A stretch of 64,000 nucleotides of DNA, taken from Enterococcus hulanensis (GTDB lineage: Bacteria; Bacillota; Bacilli; Lactobacillales; Enterococcaceae). The notes beneath the pieces were generated by a model. That model had not been told where the DNA came from and made no database searches. It was given only the letters and a program-made list of their open reading frames with translations. The stretch covers positions 124,001 to 188,000 of the forward strand of contig NZ_BJED01000009.1 of NCBI RefSeq assembly GCF_005405485.1, in the 5' to 3' direction. A program made the translations under genes and the position numbers. Positions within the stretch are counted from its first letter, which is position 1, and each line of letters opens with the position of its first letter. Positions 40,671-48,699 of this stretch are shown in pieces.

Positions 40671-41999
40671 TTAAGCTAATGCACCCATTGGGTCCCATGG
40701 TGCTAAAACGGTCGGTTCTGCTTCAAAAGCCGCTAACTGTTCGGGTGTCAAAAATTCTTTACGAACCACGATTTGGTACGTATATTCATCCATCCATTCG
40801 TCACTCATTACAAAGAAGCCTTTTTCACCGACTTTTTCGCCCCAGCTATTTTCAACTTTCCATTTTTTGGCTTGATTATCAATCAGGTCAACGCCTGTTA
40901 AAACCATAGCATGAGTCATCATGCTTTCGCCGTAGTCTAAACGCTCTGCTTTAGTCATCGTCAAATCGACATCAAACAAGTCTTCTACATCATAAGCATC
41001 TAATGCCATAATACCGCTGTCGCGAGTAGAAGATTGACCAACATCACAGCCAAACCACACAGACTCACCTTGCTCTAACTGCTTGATTGCTAGTGTTTTG
41101 AATTCATCCATTTCGAGATTCAAATACTTCACTTGCTTGCCGTCAACTACGTTACCCAGCATGTCAACAGTATATGACTTCATAAAAGGTTTATCATCAG
41201 TAGGAGCATTAATGATGCTGACATACTCATCTAGATCTATACCCACATATTTTTCATAGAAACTTTGCGGTGTTAAGCCTTGATCTAAATGATAGTTTTT
41301 TTCGTCGTCTCGATATTCAAAATCAAAAACATCTGGCGGTGTACCTAACGAAATTGCCAAAAGGTTATAGACTTCCTGCAGCATCGCTTCACGATTAGCT
41401 TGAATTTCTTCTGCAGTTGCATCCTCTGCCACCATTTGTCGTAATAATACTGCGTGTTTGCGTAATAGTTTGTTTAAATAATTATTTAAATCACGTGAAT
41501 TTGAACTATTGCTGCTTTCTGGCATTACGCTTTTTGGTACAACACCATATTTTTGAAAAAGTGAGACGATCATATCCCATTGTCCGCCGTCTTGCTGTGG
41601 CGTTTGCAATAGAAAGGCTACTTCACGACTCGTCACGGACTGTTCTGCTGTATTTAAAATATTTTCATAGAAATAATTCGCTTTTTCATATTTATCCCAA
41701 AAGAAGGTATAGTTTTGTGAAAGTTCAAAATCCTTCAGCTGAAATGTCGTCAATAGTCTATGACGAAATGTATTCAGGGCTGCAAACATCCAGCAACGCC
41801 CAGATTGTTTTTGATTCGCAACTTTTCCCGTTGCAAGATCAATTGAAAAAACCGGCGTATTCTCAACATGCGCCTGCATGTTCTCTGCTGAAGCTCGGAT
41901 ACCATTTTTCACTACGCCTCGTTGAAGTGCAACTTGTTTTGAATTTTTTGCAAAAGCTTCACGAAAAGCTTGGGTTCGTTCATTAGTAATTTTTGACAT
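40671..41999 (-). CDS. pepC: Aminopeptidase C (bleomycin hydrolase family)
   Basis: PepC is a cytosolic papain-fold cysteine aminopeptidase (C1B) that trims peptides. The catalytic triad is visible: Cys69 in QSGRCWMF, His in MMTHAMVLTG and Asn in VENSWGEKVG. The length of 442 and the C-terminal Ala (DPMGALA), which reaches into the active site and limits cleavage to one residue, fit the family. It follows the acyltransferase by 57 nt with a hairpin in the gap. Confidence 0.96.
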   Translation of the reverse strand: MSKITNERTQAFREAFAKNSKQVALQRGVVKNGIRASAENMQAHVENTPVFSIDLATGKVANQKQSGRCWMFAALNTFRHRLLTTFQLKDFELSQNYTFFWDKYEKANYFYENILNTAEQSVTSREVAFLLQTPQQDGGQWDMIVSLFQKYGVVPKSVMPESSNSSNSRDLNNYLNKLLRKHAVLLRQMVAEDATAEEIQANREAMLQEVYNLLAISLGTPPDVFDFEYRDDEKNYHLDQGLTPQSFYEKYVGIDLDEYVSIINAPTDDKPFMKSYTVDMLGNVVDGKQVKYLNLEMDEFKTLAIKQLEQGESVWFGCDVGQSSTRDSGIMALDAYDVEDLFDVDLTMTKAERLDYGESMMTHAMVLTGVDLIDNQAKKWKVENSWGEKVGEKGFFVMSDEWMDEYTYQIVVRKEFLTPEQLAAFEAEPTVLAPWDPMGALA

Positions 42000-42012
42000 A
42001 AAAAAACGCCTC

Positions 42013-42043
42013 CTTGCCCCTCATTTTACGCTTAATGAGGCAA
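42013..42043 (-). other. Hairpin just before the pepC ribosome site
   Basis: In minus-strand RNA TTGCCTCATT (42034-42043) pairs with AATGAGGGGCAA (42013-42024) and the pepC GGAGG site follows at once. There is no U-run, so it is unlikely to be a terminator; a processing or translation role is possible. Confidence 0.55.
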
Positions 42044-42056
42044 AGAGACAATTAAT

Positions 42057-43028
42057 TTACAAACTCGGCTGTAAAACTTGTTTCCCTTTTTCTATCCATT
42101 GACCGACTCGTTTACTGGATAAAGTGGCAGTCAACAGCATGCTGCCGATAAATAATAAGAACAGCTCTAGTGAACTGATTTCAAAATCAAGCTCCAGTGC
42201 GCGCAGTCCTTTGACTAAAAAACCATGGAGCAAATAAACCGTCAATGTATTTTTTCCCCAATTAGAGAAAAAATGACGTTCTTTTGGAACCAACAATAAA
42301 AAAGCGATGATCCCAACCAAACCTGCCGCAAAGAATACTAAACGTTGCGGTCCGCCAAGCAGCGGTTGCGTCAAATAGTCCTCGTAAGGTTTAGATCCAA
42401 AGACCCAATATTTATTGATCAAATCATTTCCTTGAATAAATAGAAACAAGCCACTAAATAAAAGAAGCGCGATCCATTTCTTAGGATAAGTTTTCAGTTT
42501 TTCGACCCAGCTTTTTGGAATCACATATCCCACCATAAAATAAGGAAAAAAAGTCAACGTCCGTTGAATAGCCAAATAACGGTCAAAAATCGGAAAATAA
42601 CCGACTAACAGCGCCACGAGCACACTTGCGATCAACACTTGCTTCACAGTAAAGTATTTAGTTAAATGCAGCAAAACATTCCAACCGAATAAGCTCAATA
42701 AAAACCAAAGCGACCATTGAGGGATTCCCAGATTTAAACTAAAGGAGTCCTGCAAGCCAATCAGTGTGTAATAGCCTGAATAAAGGACTTGAAAAAATAT
42801 GTAGGGCAAGACTAATTTTTTTATTAGACTCAGGATCGGTTTAGGGCCGCTTTTAGCGAAATACCCTGAAATCAGAATGAAGGCTGGCATATGAAATGTA
42901 AAAATGAAATAGTACAGATCATTATATAAAGGATGGTCATTGGCGAACGGTTGTAAAAAATGACCGAACACGACTAAGATCATCAAGAAAAGTTTTGCGT
43001 TGTCAAAATAGGCATCGCGTTTTTCCAT
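42057..43028 (-). CDS. Membrane acyltransferase (Acyltransferase 3 family)
   Basis: This 323-residue protein has about ten membrane helices and begins with RDAYFDNAKLFLMILVVFGH, the characteristic start of acyltransferase-3 / fucose 4-O-acetylase-like proteins, including the His of the family. Such proteins O-acetylate sugars or other surface molecules. The substrate is unknown and no glycan gene is adjacent. The start is ATG 43026-43028 with GGAGG 6 nt upstream. Confidence 0.85.
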   Translation of the reverse strand: MEKRDAYFDNAKLFLMILVVFGHFLQPFANDHPLYNDLYYFIFTFHMPAFILISGYFAKSGPKPILSLIKKLVLPYIFFQVLYSGYYTLIGLQDSFSLNLGIPQWSLWFLLSLFGWNVLLHLTKYFTVKQVLIASVLVALLVGYFPIFDRYLAIQRTLTFFPYFMVGYVIPKSWVEKLKTYPKKWIALLLFSGLFLFIQGNDLINKYWVFGSKPYEDYLTQPLLGGPQRLVFFAAGLVGIIAFLLLVPKERHFFSNWGKNTLTVYLLHGFLVKGLRALELDFEISSLELFLLFIGSMLLTATLSSKRVGQWIEKGKQVLQPSL

Positions 43029-43172
43029 TCCGCACCTCCTTATCTCTAGTATAACGAGGTAGGATAACAGGTTCAAAGCAATTCTACTAGTTTTAAAAAA
43101 AGGTCATGGTTTTCTCAATATTTCCCTCATATTTAATGTCCTTTTTTCATAAAAAATTCACTTTTTGGGTGT

Positions 43173-43204
43173 AAAAAAATAGAGACGATCCAATGATCGC
43201 CTCT
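43173..43204 (-). terminator. Intrinsic terminator of the tRNA-Asn gene
   Basis: AGAGGCGATC pairs with GATCGTCTCT over 10 bp (one G-U) and is followed on the minus strand by ATTTTTTT. Confidence 0.88.
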
Positions 43205-43209
43205 AACAA

Positions 43210-43283
43210 CTCCGGCAGTAGGACTCGAACCTACGACATCATGATTAACAGTCATGCGCTACTACCAACTGAGCTATGCCGGA
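43210..43283 (-). tRNA. tRNA-Asn (GTT)
   Basis: The 74-nt cloverleaf has acceptor stem TCCGGCA/TGCCGGA, anticodon arm CATGA-CTGTTAA-TCATG with anticodon GTT and T arm GTAGG-TTCGAGT-CCTAC. The CCA end is not encoded. It has its own promoter and terminator and lies alone between protein genes. Confidence 0.97.
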
Positions 43284-43296
43284 AGAATACTCTAAT

Positions 43297-43325
43297 ATAA
43301 TATCAATTTTTATTTCATCATGCAA
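43297..43325 (-). promoter_or_regulatory. Promoter of tRNA-Asn
   Basis: Minus-strand TTGCAT (43320-43325) and TATTAT (43297-43302) have a 17-nt spacer, 13 nt before the mature tRNA 5' end. Confidence 0.7.
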
Positions 43326-43393
43326 TCATAAATTTTCAAAAATATCATGACCGGCATGATCAATTTATTTTAAAACGAACTAGAGGAATTTTT

Positions 43394-44554
43394 ATGCCAA
43401 GACGACTTCAACGGAAAAGAAAAAAACATAGATTAACAATCAGATTATCCCTTCTACTAATCATTATTCTAACGCTAAGCGGCCTTTATATTGGACATGC
43501 TCGCAGTCAACATATTGCAGCAGAAAAAGAAAAAATCGCGGAATCCAGTTTGCCAAAAACATCTGCTGATTCAACTACCTTACAAACAATAGAACCAAAA
43601 AACACTGTATCAGCCAGCATCGAACAGGCATTAGTAGCGAGAAATTTCAGCGGAACTGCCCTAGTCTTTCGACAGGGTCAAATAATTTTGAACAAAGCCT
43701 ATGGGTGGAAGGATCAAGCAAAAAGAATCCATAATACAATCGATACACAATACTGTATCGGCTCTGTCCAAAAAGGACAAACGGCTTACCTGATCATGCA
43801 AGCAGTCAAATCAGGAAAATTGTCCCTAGATCAAAAACTCAGCACCTTCTTTCCGCAAGTACCCAACAGTAAAAATATTTCTATTAAAGATATGTTGAAT
43901 ATGAGTTCGGGCTTGCGAATCGATGAAAAGAAGATCAGCGCCTTAAATACGACTGATTCAAATGAAATACTTGCTGAAACGCTTCGCCAAACCACCGCAG
44001 CACAAAATGCTGGATATTCTTACCAGCCGGTTAATTATGTTCTATTGGCGGGCATTTTAGAAAAGCTTTACCAAACCGATTACAATTCTTTGTTTGATAA
44101 AGAATTGAAGGAACCGATGAAACTAAACGAAACCAGTTTTTATTCAGAAACAAATAAAGAACAGGCGCTCTCCTACTCTCAAGGCGCTGCTGGCCCAGAA
44201 TATGCTCCAACAACTGCTTCTTCATATGCTGATGAACTAGGTACAGGAAATGTTTTTATGTCCGCAAAGGATTTATATACCTATTTCCAGACGCTCTTTA
44301 ATGAAGACTTTTTGACAAACCAAGAACGGACGGAACTCTGGCAATCTTATCCAGGCGAAAAATATGCCAGCGGAATCTATAATATGACGAATAGTTACCA
44401 TACCCGCGGTGTAAAAGCCCGCTTTGAAAGTGTTGTTGATTTTTCTAAGGATGGACAAAGCGGTATCATCTTACTCTCAAATGTTTGGAATCAGCCAAAA
44501 GGCTACAATGACCTTGCTAGCCAACTATATAAGAAAGTCGCCGCTAAATCATAG
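43394..44554 (+). CDS. Membrane-anchored serine hydrolase (beta-lactamase/PBP4*-like family)
   Basis: This 386-residue protein has a basic N-terminus, one membrane helix (about 16-36) and an extracellular domain of the class C beta-lactamase/DD-peptidase fold. The nucleophile motif SxxK appears as SVQK in CIGSVQKGQTAYLIMQ; the second motif is around SYQPVNYVLL. The third KTG-like motif is not clear (possibly TRGV). Relatives include FmtA and esterases acting on D-alanylated teichoic acids; it need not hydrolyse antibiotics. An AGAGGA site precedes the ATG. Confidence 0.83.
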   Translation: MPRRLQRKRKKHRLTIRLSLLLIIILTLSGLYIGHARSQHIAAEKEKIAESSLPKTSADSTTLQTIEPKNTVSASIEQALVARNFSGTALVFRQGQIILNKAYGWKDQAKRIHNTIDTQYCIGSVQKGQTAYLIMQAVKSGKLSLDQKLSTFFPQVPNSKNISIKDMLNMSSGLRIDEKKISALNTTDSNEILAETLRQTTAAQNAGYSYQPVNYVLLAGILEKLYQTDYNSLFDKELKEPMKLNETSFYSETNKEQALSYSQGAAGPEYAPTTASSYADELGTGNVFMSAKDLYTYFQTLFNEDFLTNQERTELWQSYPGEKYASGIYNMTNSYHTRGVKARFESVVDFSKDGQSGIILLSNVWNQPKGYNDLASQLYKKVAAKS

Positions 44555-44567
44555 CAGCGACTTTCTT
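44531..44567 (+). terminator. Inverted repeat at the end of the serine hydrolase gene
   Basis: AAGAAAGTCGC and GCGACTTTCTT form a perfect 11-bp stem spanning the stop codon. The following sequence is ATAAATAAATAT, without a proper U-run, so termination would be weak. Confidence 0.5.
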
Positions 44568-44618
44568 ATAAATAAATATCTCAAGTCTTTTTCCATCAGA
44601 ATTTTTCTATCCAAGCAG

Positions 44619-44647
44619 TTGACAAACAGCCTTTACTTCGCTATTCT
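44619..44647 (+). promoter_or_regulatory. Promoter of tRNA-Thr
   Basis: A perfect TTGACA (44619-44624) and TATTCT (44642-44647) have a 17-nt spacer, 22 nt before the tRNA. Confidence 0.78.
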
Positions 44648-44669
44648 ATATCTTGTGTTAAATAACTAT

Positions 44670-44742
44670 GCCGCCTTAGCTCAGCTGGTAGAGCACCACC
44701 ATGGTAAGGTGGGGGTCGTCGGTTCAAGTCCGACAGGTGGCT
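44670..44742 (+). tRNA. tRNA-Thr (GGT)
   Basis: The cloverleaf has acceptor stem GCCGCCT/AGGTGGC, anticodon arm CCACC-ATGGTAA-GGTGG with anticodon GGT and T arm GTCGG-TTCAAGT-CCGAC. CCA is not encoded. It is a single tRNA transcript with its own promoter and terminator. Confidence 0.97.
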
Positions 44743-44748
44743 TCTTCG

Positions 44749-44777
44749 GAACGTTGATATATCAACGTTCTTTTTTT
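44749..44777 (+). terminator. Intrinsic terminator of tRNA-Thr
   Basis: GAACGTTGAT and ATCAACGTTC form a perfect palindromic stem followed by seven U residues, 7 nt after the tRNA. Confidence 0.92.
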
Positions 44778-45103
44778 GCTTTCAAGACTAATGAGCTGAT
44801 TCAACCTCTTCGCAGTGACGAAACAGTGACGACTTTTCATAAATTAACTAGCATCAAAAAAATTAGAAAAACGTTCTGCCGAATCTCGATGTATTTAAAT
44901 GAATGATTTTTAGAACTATTCTTTCATATTTAGAGAGTAGTTTTTTGTTTTCAAAGAGCGCAAGTGATTAGCCCGCCTCGTATTATCGGTTATGAAATTC
45001 TATCAGTGTCAATATCTTTAATTTTCGTTATCCTAGTTAGGAGTAGCGTATCAGTTGCTGAGTGTTGCACTTTATTCTGATATTCAGGATTCTTCAGTCT
45101 TCA
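44778..45103. other. Non-coding stretch after tRNA-Thr
   Basis: No credible gene. It holds a 9-bp direct repeat (CAGTGACGA at 44813-44821 and 44824-44832) and a plus-strand hairpin AACTATTCT/AGAGTAGTT (44914-44942) with six T residues, which looks like a terminator without an obvious gene in front of it. It may be the remains of a lost gene. Confidence 0.45.
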
Positions 45104-45143
45104 TAAATGGATTTAAACTTCTTATGATAATAGTTCAAATCCA
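45104..45143 (-). terminator. Probable terminator of the XRE-type gene
   Basis: A 12-bp stem (45132-45143 with 45108-45119, one G-U) follows the stop codon on the minus strand; the U-run is weak (TTTATG). Confidence 0.5.
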
Positions 45144-45147
45144 CTCT

Positions 45148-45873
45148 TTATCCATTGATCTCTTTCCATACGCGCTCAATCGCTTCGTATGTTTTGTTGA
45201 ACTCAGTAGAATGTTTTATCACCAATTGCCTTGTTAACTCTCCATTTCCGTCTCCCAATGATTCATACTCAGAGCTATTCAAATCATTTCTCTTCATTCG
45301 AATCATCCCAAAGTCCTCTTTATCCTTTGCTCCTTTAAGCGCAGGATCACTTGTATTAACCGATACAAAAACTTTGTCTCCGTCAATACTGATCCAAAAA
45401 AGACCACATTTATAATTAGCCACCGAAATATTACCATTTGGTAAAAACATTGGATACTTGAGATCGTGAGCTTGGAAGGTGTAGCCGTTTTTTTCTAAAT
45501 AGTTATTACTATCTGTCTGTGTCCAATCTTTCAATTTTGCATTGCGGGGATAAACCATCGTAAACCAGTAAAGATTGTATACCAAGAATAATCCAAGCAA
45601 ACAAGTACCAATGATCTTAAGTCCTTTATATCGCTTCAATTTTTTCCGTTCTGTAACGATTGTTTCCATAATTATAGGGTCCTCCTTCAGTAGCTGATCC
45701 AAAGAAAGCTCATAAAGTTCGCTAAGATAAATCAATTTCTCAATATCTGGAAACGTTCGTCCAGTTTCCCAACTGGAAATCGTCCCACGAGAAACATGTA
45801 ATTTTTCAGCCACCGCTTCTTGAGTCAGCTGATGTTGTATTCGATGCTTTTTTAATTTTGAACCGATGTCCAT
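45148..45873 (-). CDS. XRE-type regulator with one membrane helix and extracytoplasmic domain
   Basis: This 241-residue protein has an N-terminal helix-turn-helix of the XRE type (about 5-60, TQEAVAEKLHVSRGTISSWE), a basic segment, one membrane helix (about 84-103) and a roughly 135-residue C-terminal domain that should lie outside the membrane and is not recognised. A membrane-tethered DNA-binding protein with an external domain suggests signal sensing. A strong AAAGGAGG site precedes the ATG. No partner gene is adjacent. A palindrome overlaps its promoter. Confidence 0.8.
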   Translation of the reverse strand: MDIGSKLKKHRIQHQLTQEAVAEKLHVSRGTISSWETGRTFPDIEKLIYLSELYELSLDQLLKEDPIIMETIVTERKKLKRYKGLKIIGTCLLGLFLVYNLYWFTMVYPRNAKLKDWTQTDSNNYLEKNGYTFQAHDLKYPMFLPNGNISVANYKCGLFWISIDGDKVFVSVNTSDPALKGAKDKEDFGMIRMKRNDLNSSEYESLGDGNGELTRQLVIKHSTEFNKTYEAIERVWKEING

Positions 45874-45921
45874 AATGTCCTCCTTTAATCTAAGCCTAAT
45901 AAAAAAGGCGAAAAAAGCCTA

Positions 45922-45937
45922 GCTACATATTGTAGCA
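45922..45937. promoter_or_regulatory. Palindrome on the -10 of the XRE gene
   Basis: GCTACA-TAT-TGTAGC (45922-45936) is a perfect 6-bp inverted repeat. It overlaps the minus-strand extended -10 TGCTACAAT (45929-45937), about 55 nt before the ATG, as expected of an autoregulatory operator. Confidence 0.5.
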
Positions 45938-46118
45938 TCCCGCCAAATCAACAAATTTACACACTTTTAGACCCTATAAAAATGCAGCATACATGGATTC
46001 TTGAAAGCAGGAAGTAAAAATAAACACTTAAAATTTAGCTCTTTTCCCTCTAGTTTAACAATAAAGAAAATCGTATTGTAGTAAGTTCATCCTCTATTTC
46101 AACTTTCTCCAAGCCAGA
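45938..46118. other. Non-coding stretch
   Basis: AT-rich sequence without recognisable gene, RNA or hairpin. Confidence 0.4.
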
Positions 46119-46691
46119 CTAAACCGTTTTTGAGTACATAAAATGTAGAATATCCTTCGCAAAAATATTATCTCCTTGATATTTTCCCCAGCGATTCTTT
46201 AATTCTGAACTATTAGCAATAGAATCTATAGATCTATCATAAGTGGGGGGCATCATCTATTTCCCTTCATCAATATAATAGAGCTTCCATGTAATTAGCC
46301 AGTCTCGAATTTACATTCAACAATCAACTAAACGTGGAACGGTTGCAGCAGCGATCCCTTCAGCCCTTGCTTCTTGCCGTCTCTTTTTTCAAGCAGCTGA
46401 AATAGCTTGTCTTTTAGGATAATCCTCCCATTTTACAAATAAACTCTCTTAATTATACTATGAGTCTTGTTTTAAAGTTTCCTCTTCCATGCCCAAAACA
46501 CAAATACTGATTTCTTCAGAGGTAACATCAAAGAATGACCTCTTAAATAATCAATCATCACTCGCATCTTGTTTCACACACAGTCGAAAATAGGTATCCA
46601 ACTTTTCTTTTACATTATTCGATTTGTAGCGGTATTCTCGTAATTCTATTGGTTCCAATCTCGCTTATATTTGAAATAGCAATTTTGGATT
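46119..46691 (-). pseudogene. Possible decayed gene with in-frame stops
   Basis: One minus-strand frame reads through this region with about eight stop codons but no frameshift needed. It gives protein-like pieces, for example LEPIELREYRYKSNNVKEKL and VKQDASDD near 46560-46660, RRQEARAEGIAAA near 46340-46380, and YDRSIDSIANSSELKNRWG then FAKDILHFMYSK near the end. I do not recognise the family. The stop density is only modestly below chance for such AT-rich DNA, so decay of a real gene is plausible and not proven. Confidence 0.35.
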
Positions 46692-46736
46692 TTATGAAAA
46701 AAAACAGTAGGATAAATCGTTGGTATAAATGACTTC

Positions 46737-47387
46737 TTAACTTTGTGTCCCTTCAGATTTATTTGTCATTGCAATATAAAATGAAACGAACGATAACCCT
46801 AAAAGAATCCCGCCCAAAATATCCGTAATCCAGTGAACGCCTGATAAAATTCTGCCGATCACAATAATGCTCATCACGAGTAAGCAAAGAAAAGACATGA
46901 TTTTTTTGATTCCCTTTTTTTTCTTAAATAGATAAAAAGCGGAAAGCAAAACGGCAACTGCAAGAAATGTATGACTCGAAGGATACGAAGCTTCTAAATG
47001 TCCATCTACCAAAATCGGCCGATAATTGATGATCACTTTTTCAAAAAGAACATAAACAACCACTATCCCAAAATAAAGAAAGCCCAGATTGAGGATCTCT
47101 TTATCCACCAGCGAAAGTTTCTTGCGAGCACATAGCTGATATAATCCGCAAGCTGCGAAATATCCCATGATCAATAATGGAAAAACTCCTATGATCTCCG
47201 TTACTTGATACCAAAAATGACTGGTTCCGATTTTATCAAAAAAATACTCATTGATTGTTGCATAGCCCACCTCAGAATGTTGCGGTCCTACTTTTTGTAC
47301 ATCGATTACTTTCAAACTGATCGTATATAAAATAAAAAGTAAAAATAATCCCAATCCTGTTTTTAATTGCTTTTGTTTCGTATTCAT
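46737..47387 (-). CDS. PAP2-superfamily membrane phosphatase
   Basis: This 216-residue protein has about six membrane helices and the phosphatase motifs KVIINYRPI, SYPSSHTF (PSGH-like, with Ser for Gly) and GRILSGVHWITDILGG. Such enzymes dephosphorylate phosphatidate, undecaprenyl pyrophosphate or similar lipids at the outer membrane face. Which lipid is unknown; a back-up undecaprenyl-pyrophosphatase role is possible. An AGGAG site precedes the ATG. It lies between two membrane-anchored XRE regulators. Confidence 0.88.
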   Translation of the reverse strand: MNTKQKQLKTGLGLFLLFILYTISLKVIDVQKVGPQHSEVGYATINEYFFDKIGTSHFWYQVTEIIGVFPLLIMGYFAACGLYQLCARKKLSLVDKEILNLGFLYFGIVVVYVLFEKVIINYRPILVDGHLEASYPSSHTFLAVAVLLSAFYLFKKKKGIKKIMSFLCLLVMSIIVIGRILSGVHWITDILGGILLGLSFVSFYIAMTNKSEGTQS

Positions 47388-47453
47388 AGACTTTTTCTCC
47401 TAATCTTTTTTATTTGGAAGCTGCCCAAACAAAAAGTATCAAAATTGTCTATG

Positions 47454-47492
47454 TAAAAAAAGAATCGCATCGTCACTGACCTGTGACGATGC
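47454..47492 (-). terminator. Intrinsic terminator of the second XRE gene
   Basis: A perfect 10-bp stem (GCATCGTCAC/GTGACGATGC) is followed on the minus strand by GATTCTTTTTTT, just after the stop codon. Confidence 0.9.
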
Positions 47493-47495
47493 GTA

Positions 47496-48089
47496 TCAAT
47501 GCCTTTCTAATAGGAATAATCCTTTGATTGCCAGAATAATTAAGAGATACGTCGAAGGATATGGGTGTCTGGTCATGATGAAAAGCAGTACGCCCAACAA
47601 TGTCAAAATCAGGGAAATTCTTATCACTGCTATCTGTTCTTTATGTGCAAAAATAATTTCAAAAATGCCATACAGTACAATTAAAATAACGAACACCAAG
47701 GAAACAGATTTCAAAGCAGCCGTTTCAGAAGACAGTTGCCACATCGAAACAAAGGCAATATCCTTTCCTTGAGTTTGACCGAAAATAGGTAAAAAGAGTA
47801 ATAAACCTGCCATACAATCCAAAATTCCTAACAGTAGATGTTGAAATTTTTGCTGCTGCTTTTTCTTATCGTTTTCCGCGATGGAGATCAGTTCGCTATT
47901 AGAAAGTAGCTCATCGATCGATACATCGAAAACTTGAGAAACGGCTTTTAAAGACTCGATGCTGGGAAAGCCCCTTCCTGATTCCCATTTGGAGATGGCG
48001 GTTCTTGAGATGAACAGCTTTTCAGCTAACTCTTCTTGGGTCCATTCTTTATTGTGACGCAATTGCTTCAGTTTTTCGTTAAAATCCAC
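47496..48089 (-). CDS. XRE-type regulator with four membrane helices
   Basis: This 197-residue protein has an N-terminal XRE helix-turn-helix (about 5-58, TQEELAEKLFISRTAISKWE) and about four hydrophobic helices (about 80-103, 118-140, 147-165, 172-192) with almost no soluble C-terminal part. The start is probably GTG 48087-48089, since GGGGAGA lies about 6 nt upstream; an ATG five codons earlier overlaps that site. The arrangement suggests a membrane-held repressor, function unknown. Confidence 0.8.
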   Translation of the reverse strand: MDFNEKLKQLRHNKEWTQEELAEKLFISRTAISKWESGRGFPSIESLKAVSQVFDVSIDELLSNSELISIAENDKKKQQQKFQHLLLGILDCMAGLLLFLPIFGQTQGKDIAFVSMWQLSSETAALKSVSLVFVILIVLYGIFEIIFAHKEQIAVIRISLILTLLGVLLFIMTRHPYPSTYLLIILAIKGLFLLERH

Positions 48090-48160
48090 TTCCGTTCTCC
48101 CCATCTAATATTTTTTGCTTTATACAAATCATACCATATTAAAAAGCAGCTTTTATAATC

Positions 48161-48191
48161 AGAAAAAGCCCGAGAGAATTTCTCCCCGGCT
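48161..48191 (-). terminator. Terminator of the PTS operon
   Basis: AGCC/GGCT and GAGA/TCTC stems with one G-G mismatch between them are followed on the minus strand by UUUUUC. It lies 26 nt after the EIIA stop. Confidence 0.7.
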
Positions 48192-48216
48192 CATTCAAAA
48201 GCATCAATTTCTTGGT

Positions 48217-48618
48217 TTATTCATCTTCGTCATCATCACTATTGATTCGTTCGTTGACATGGCAAATATTCGCTGCAGCAGATTCTACTAAATTCATCTC
48301 AGTACCAATCAATTCGCTGTTGATGAAATCAATCACCATCGGCATATTCATCCCGGCATACAAATCAATGGACTGGCCTTCCAAAATCATTCGCGAAACA
48401 ACATTACATGGCGTTCCGCCCATTAAATCTGCTAGCACGACGAACTCATCCAACTCAGCAATCGCGGCTTCGAACTTTGCGCGAAAATCTTCTGCTGATT
48501 CTGACGGGAGTAAGCCGACTGTATGAATATTTTCCTGAGGTCCCATGATCATTTCCGTACTCTTTTTTAATTCTTCGCAAAAGAGTCCATGACTCACTAA
48601 AACTAAATACTTGCTCAT
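48217..48618 (-). CDS. PTS mannose-family EIIA component
   Basis: This 133-residue protein carries the phosphorylatable His10 (LVLVSHGLF) and the conserved DLMGGTPCN loop of mannose/sorbose-family EIIA. It receives phosphate from HPr and passes it to EIIB. The C-terminus is an acidic tail (NSDDDEDE), unusual for the family. It is the last gene of the bgaC-PTS operon, 81 nt after EIID. Confidence 0.92.
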   Translation of the reverse strand: MSKYLVLVSHGLFCEELKKSTEMIMGPQENIHTVGLLPSESAEDFRAKFEAAIAELDEFVVLADLMGGTPCNVVSRMILEGQSIDLYAGMNMPMVIDFINSELIGTEMNLVESAAANICHVNERINSDDDEDE

Positions 48619-48699
48619 CTGTTTTCTCCCTGTTTCTTTTGACGTAATAATTTTTTCACACTATACATGATTTCTACAATACAAGGCAGAACCGATATA

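Noticed and set aside
44424-44906. Open frame of 160 codons running through tRNA-Thr
   Set aside because: It overlaps the end of the serine hydrolase gene and translates the tRNA itself; there is no suitable ribosome site.
44670-45147. tRNA-Thr as an integration site of a mobile element
   Set aside because: No integrase gene, no duplicated tRNA 3' end, and the tRNA keeps its own terminator.
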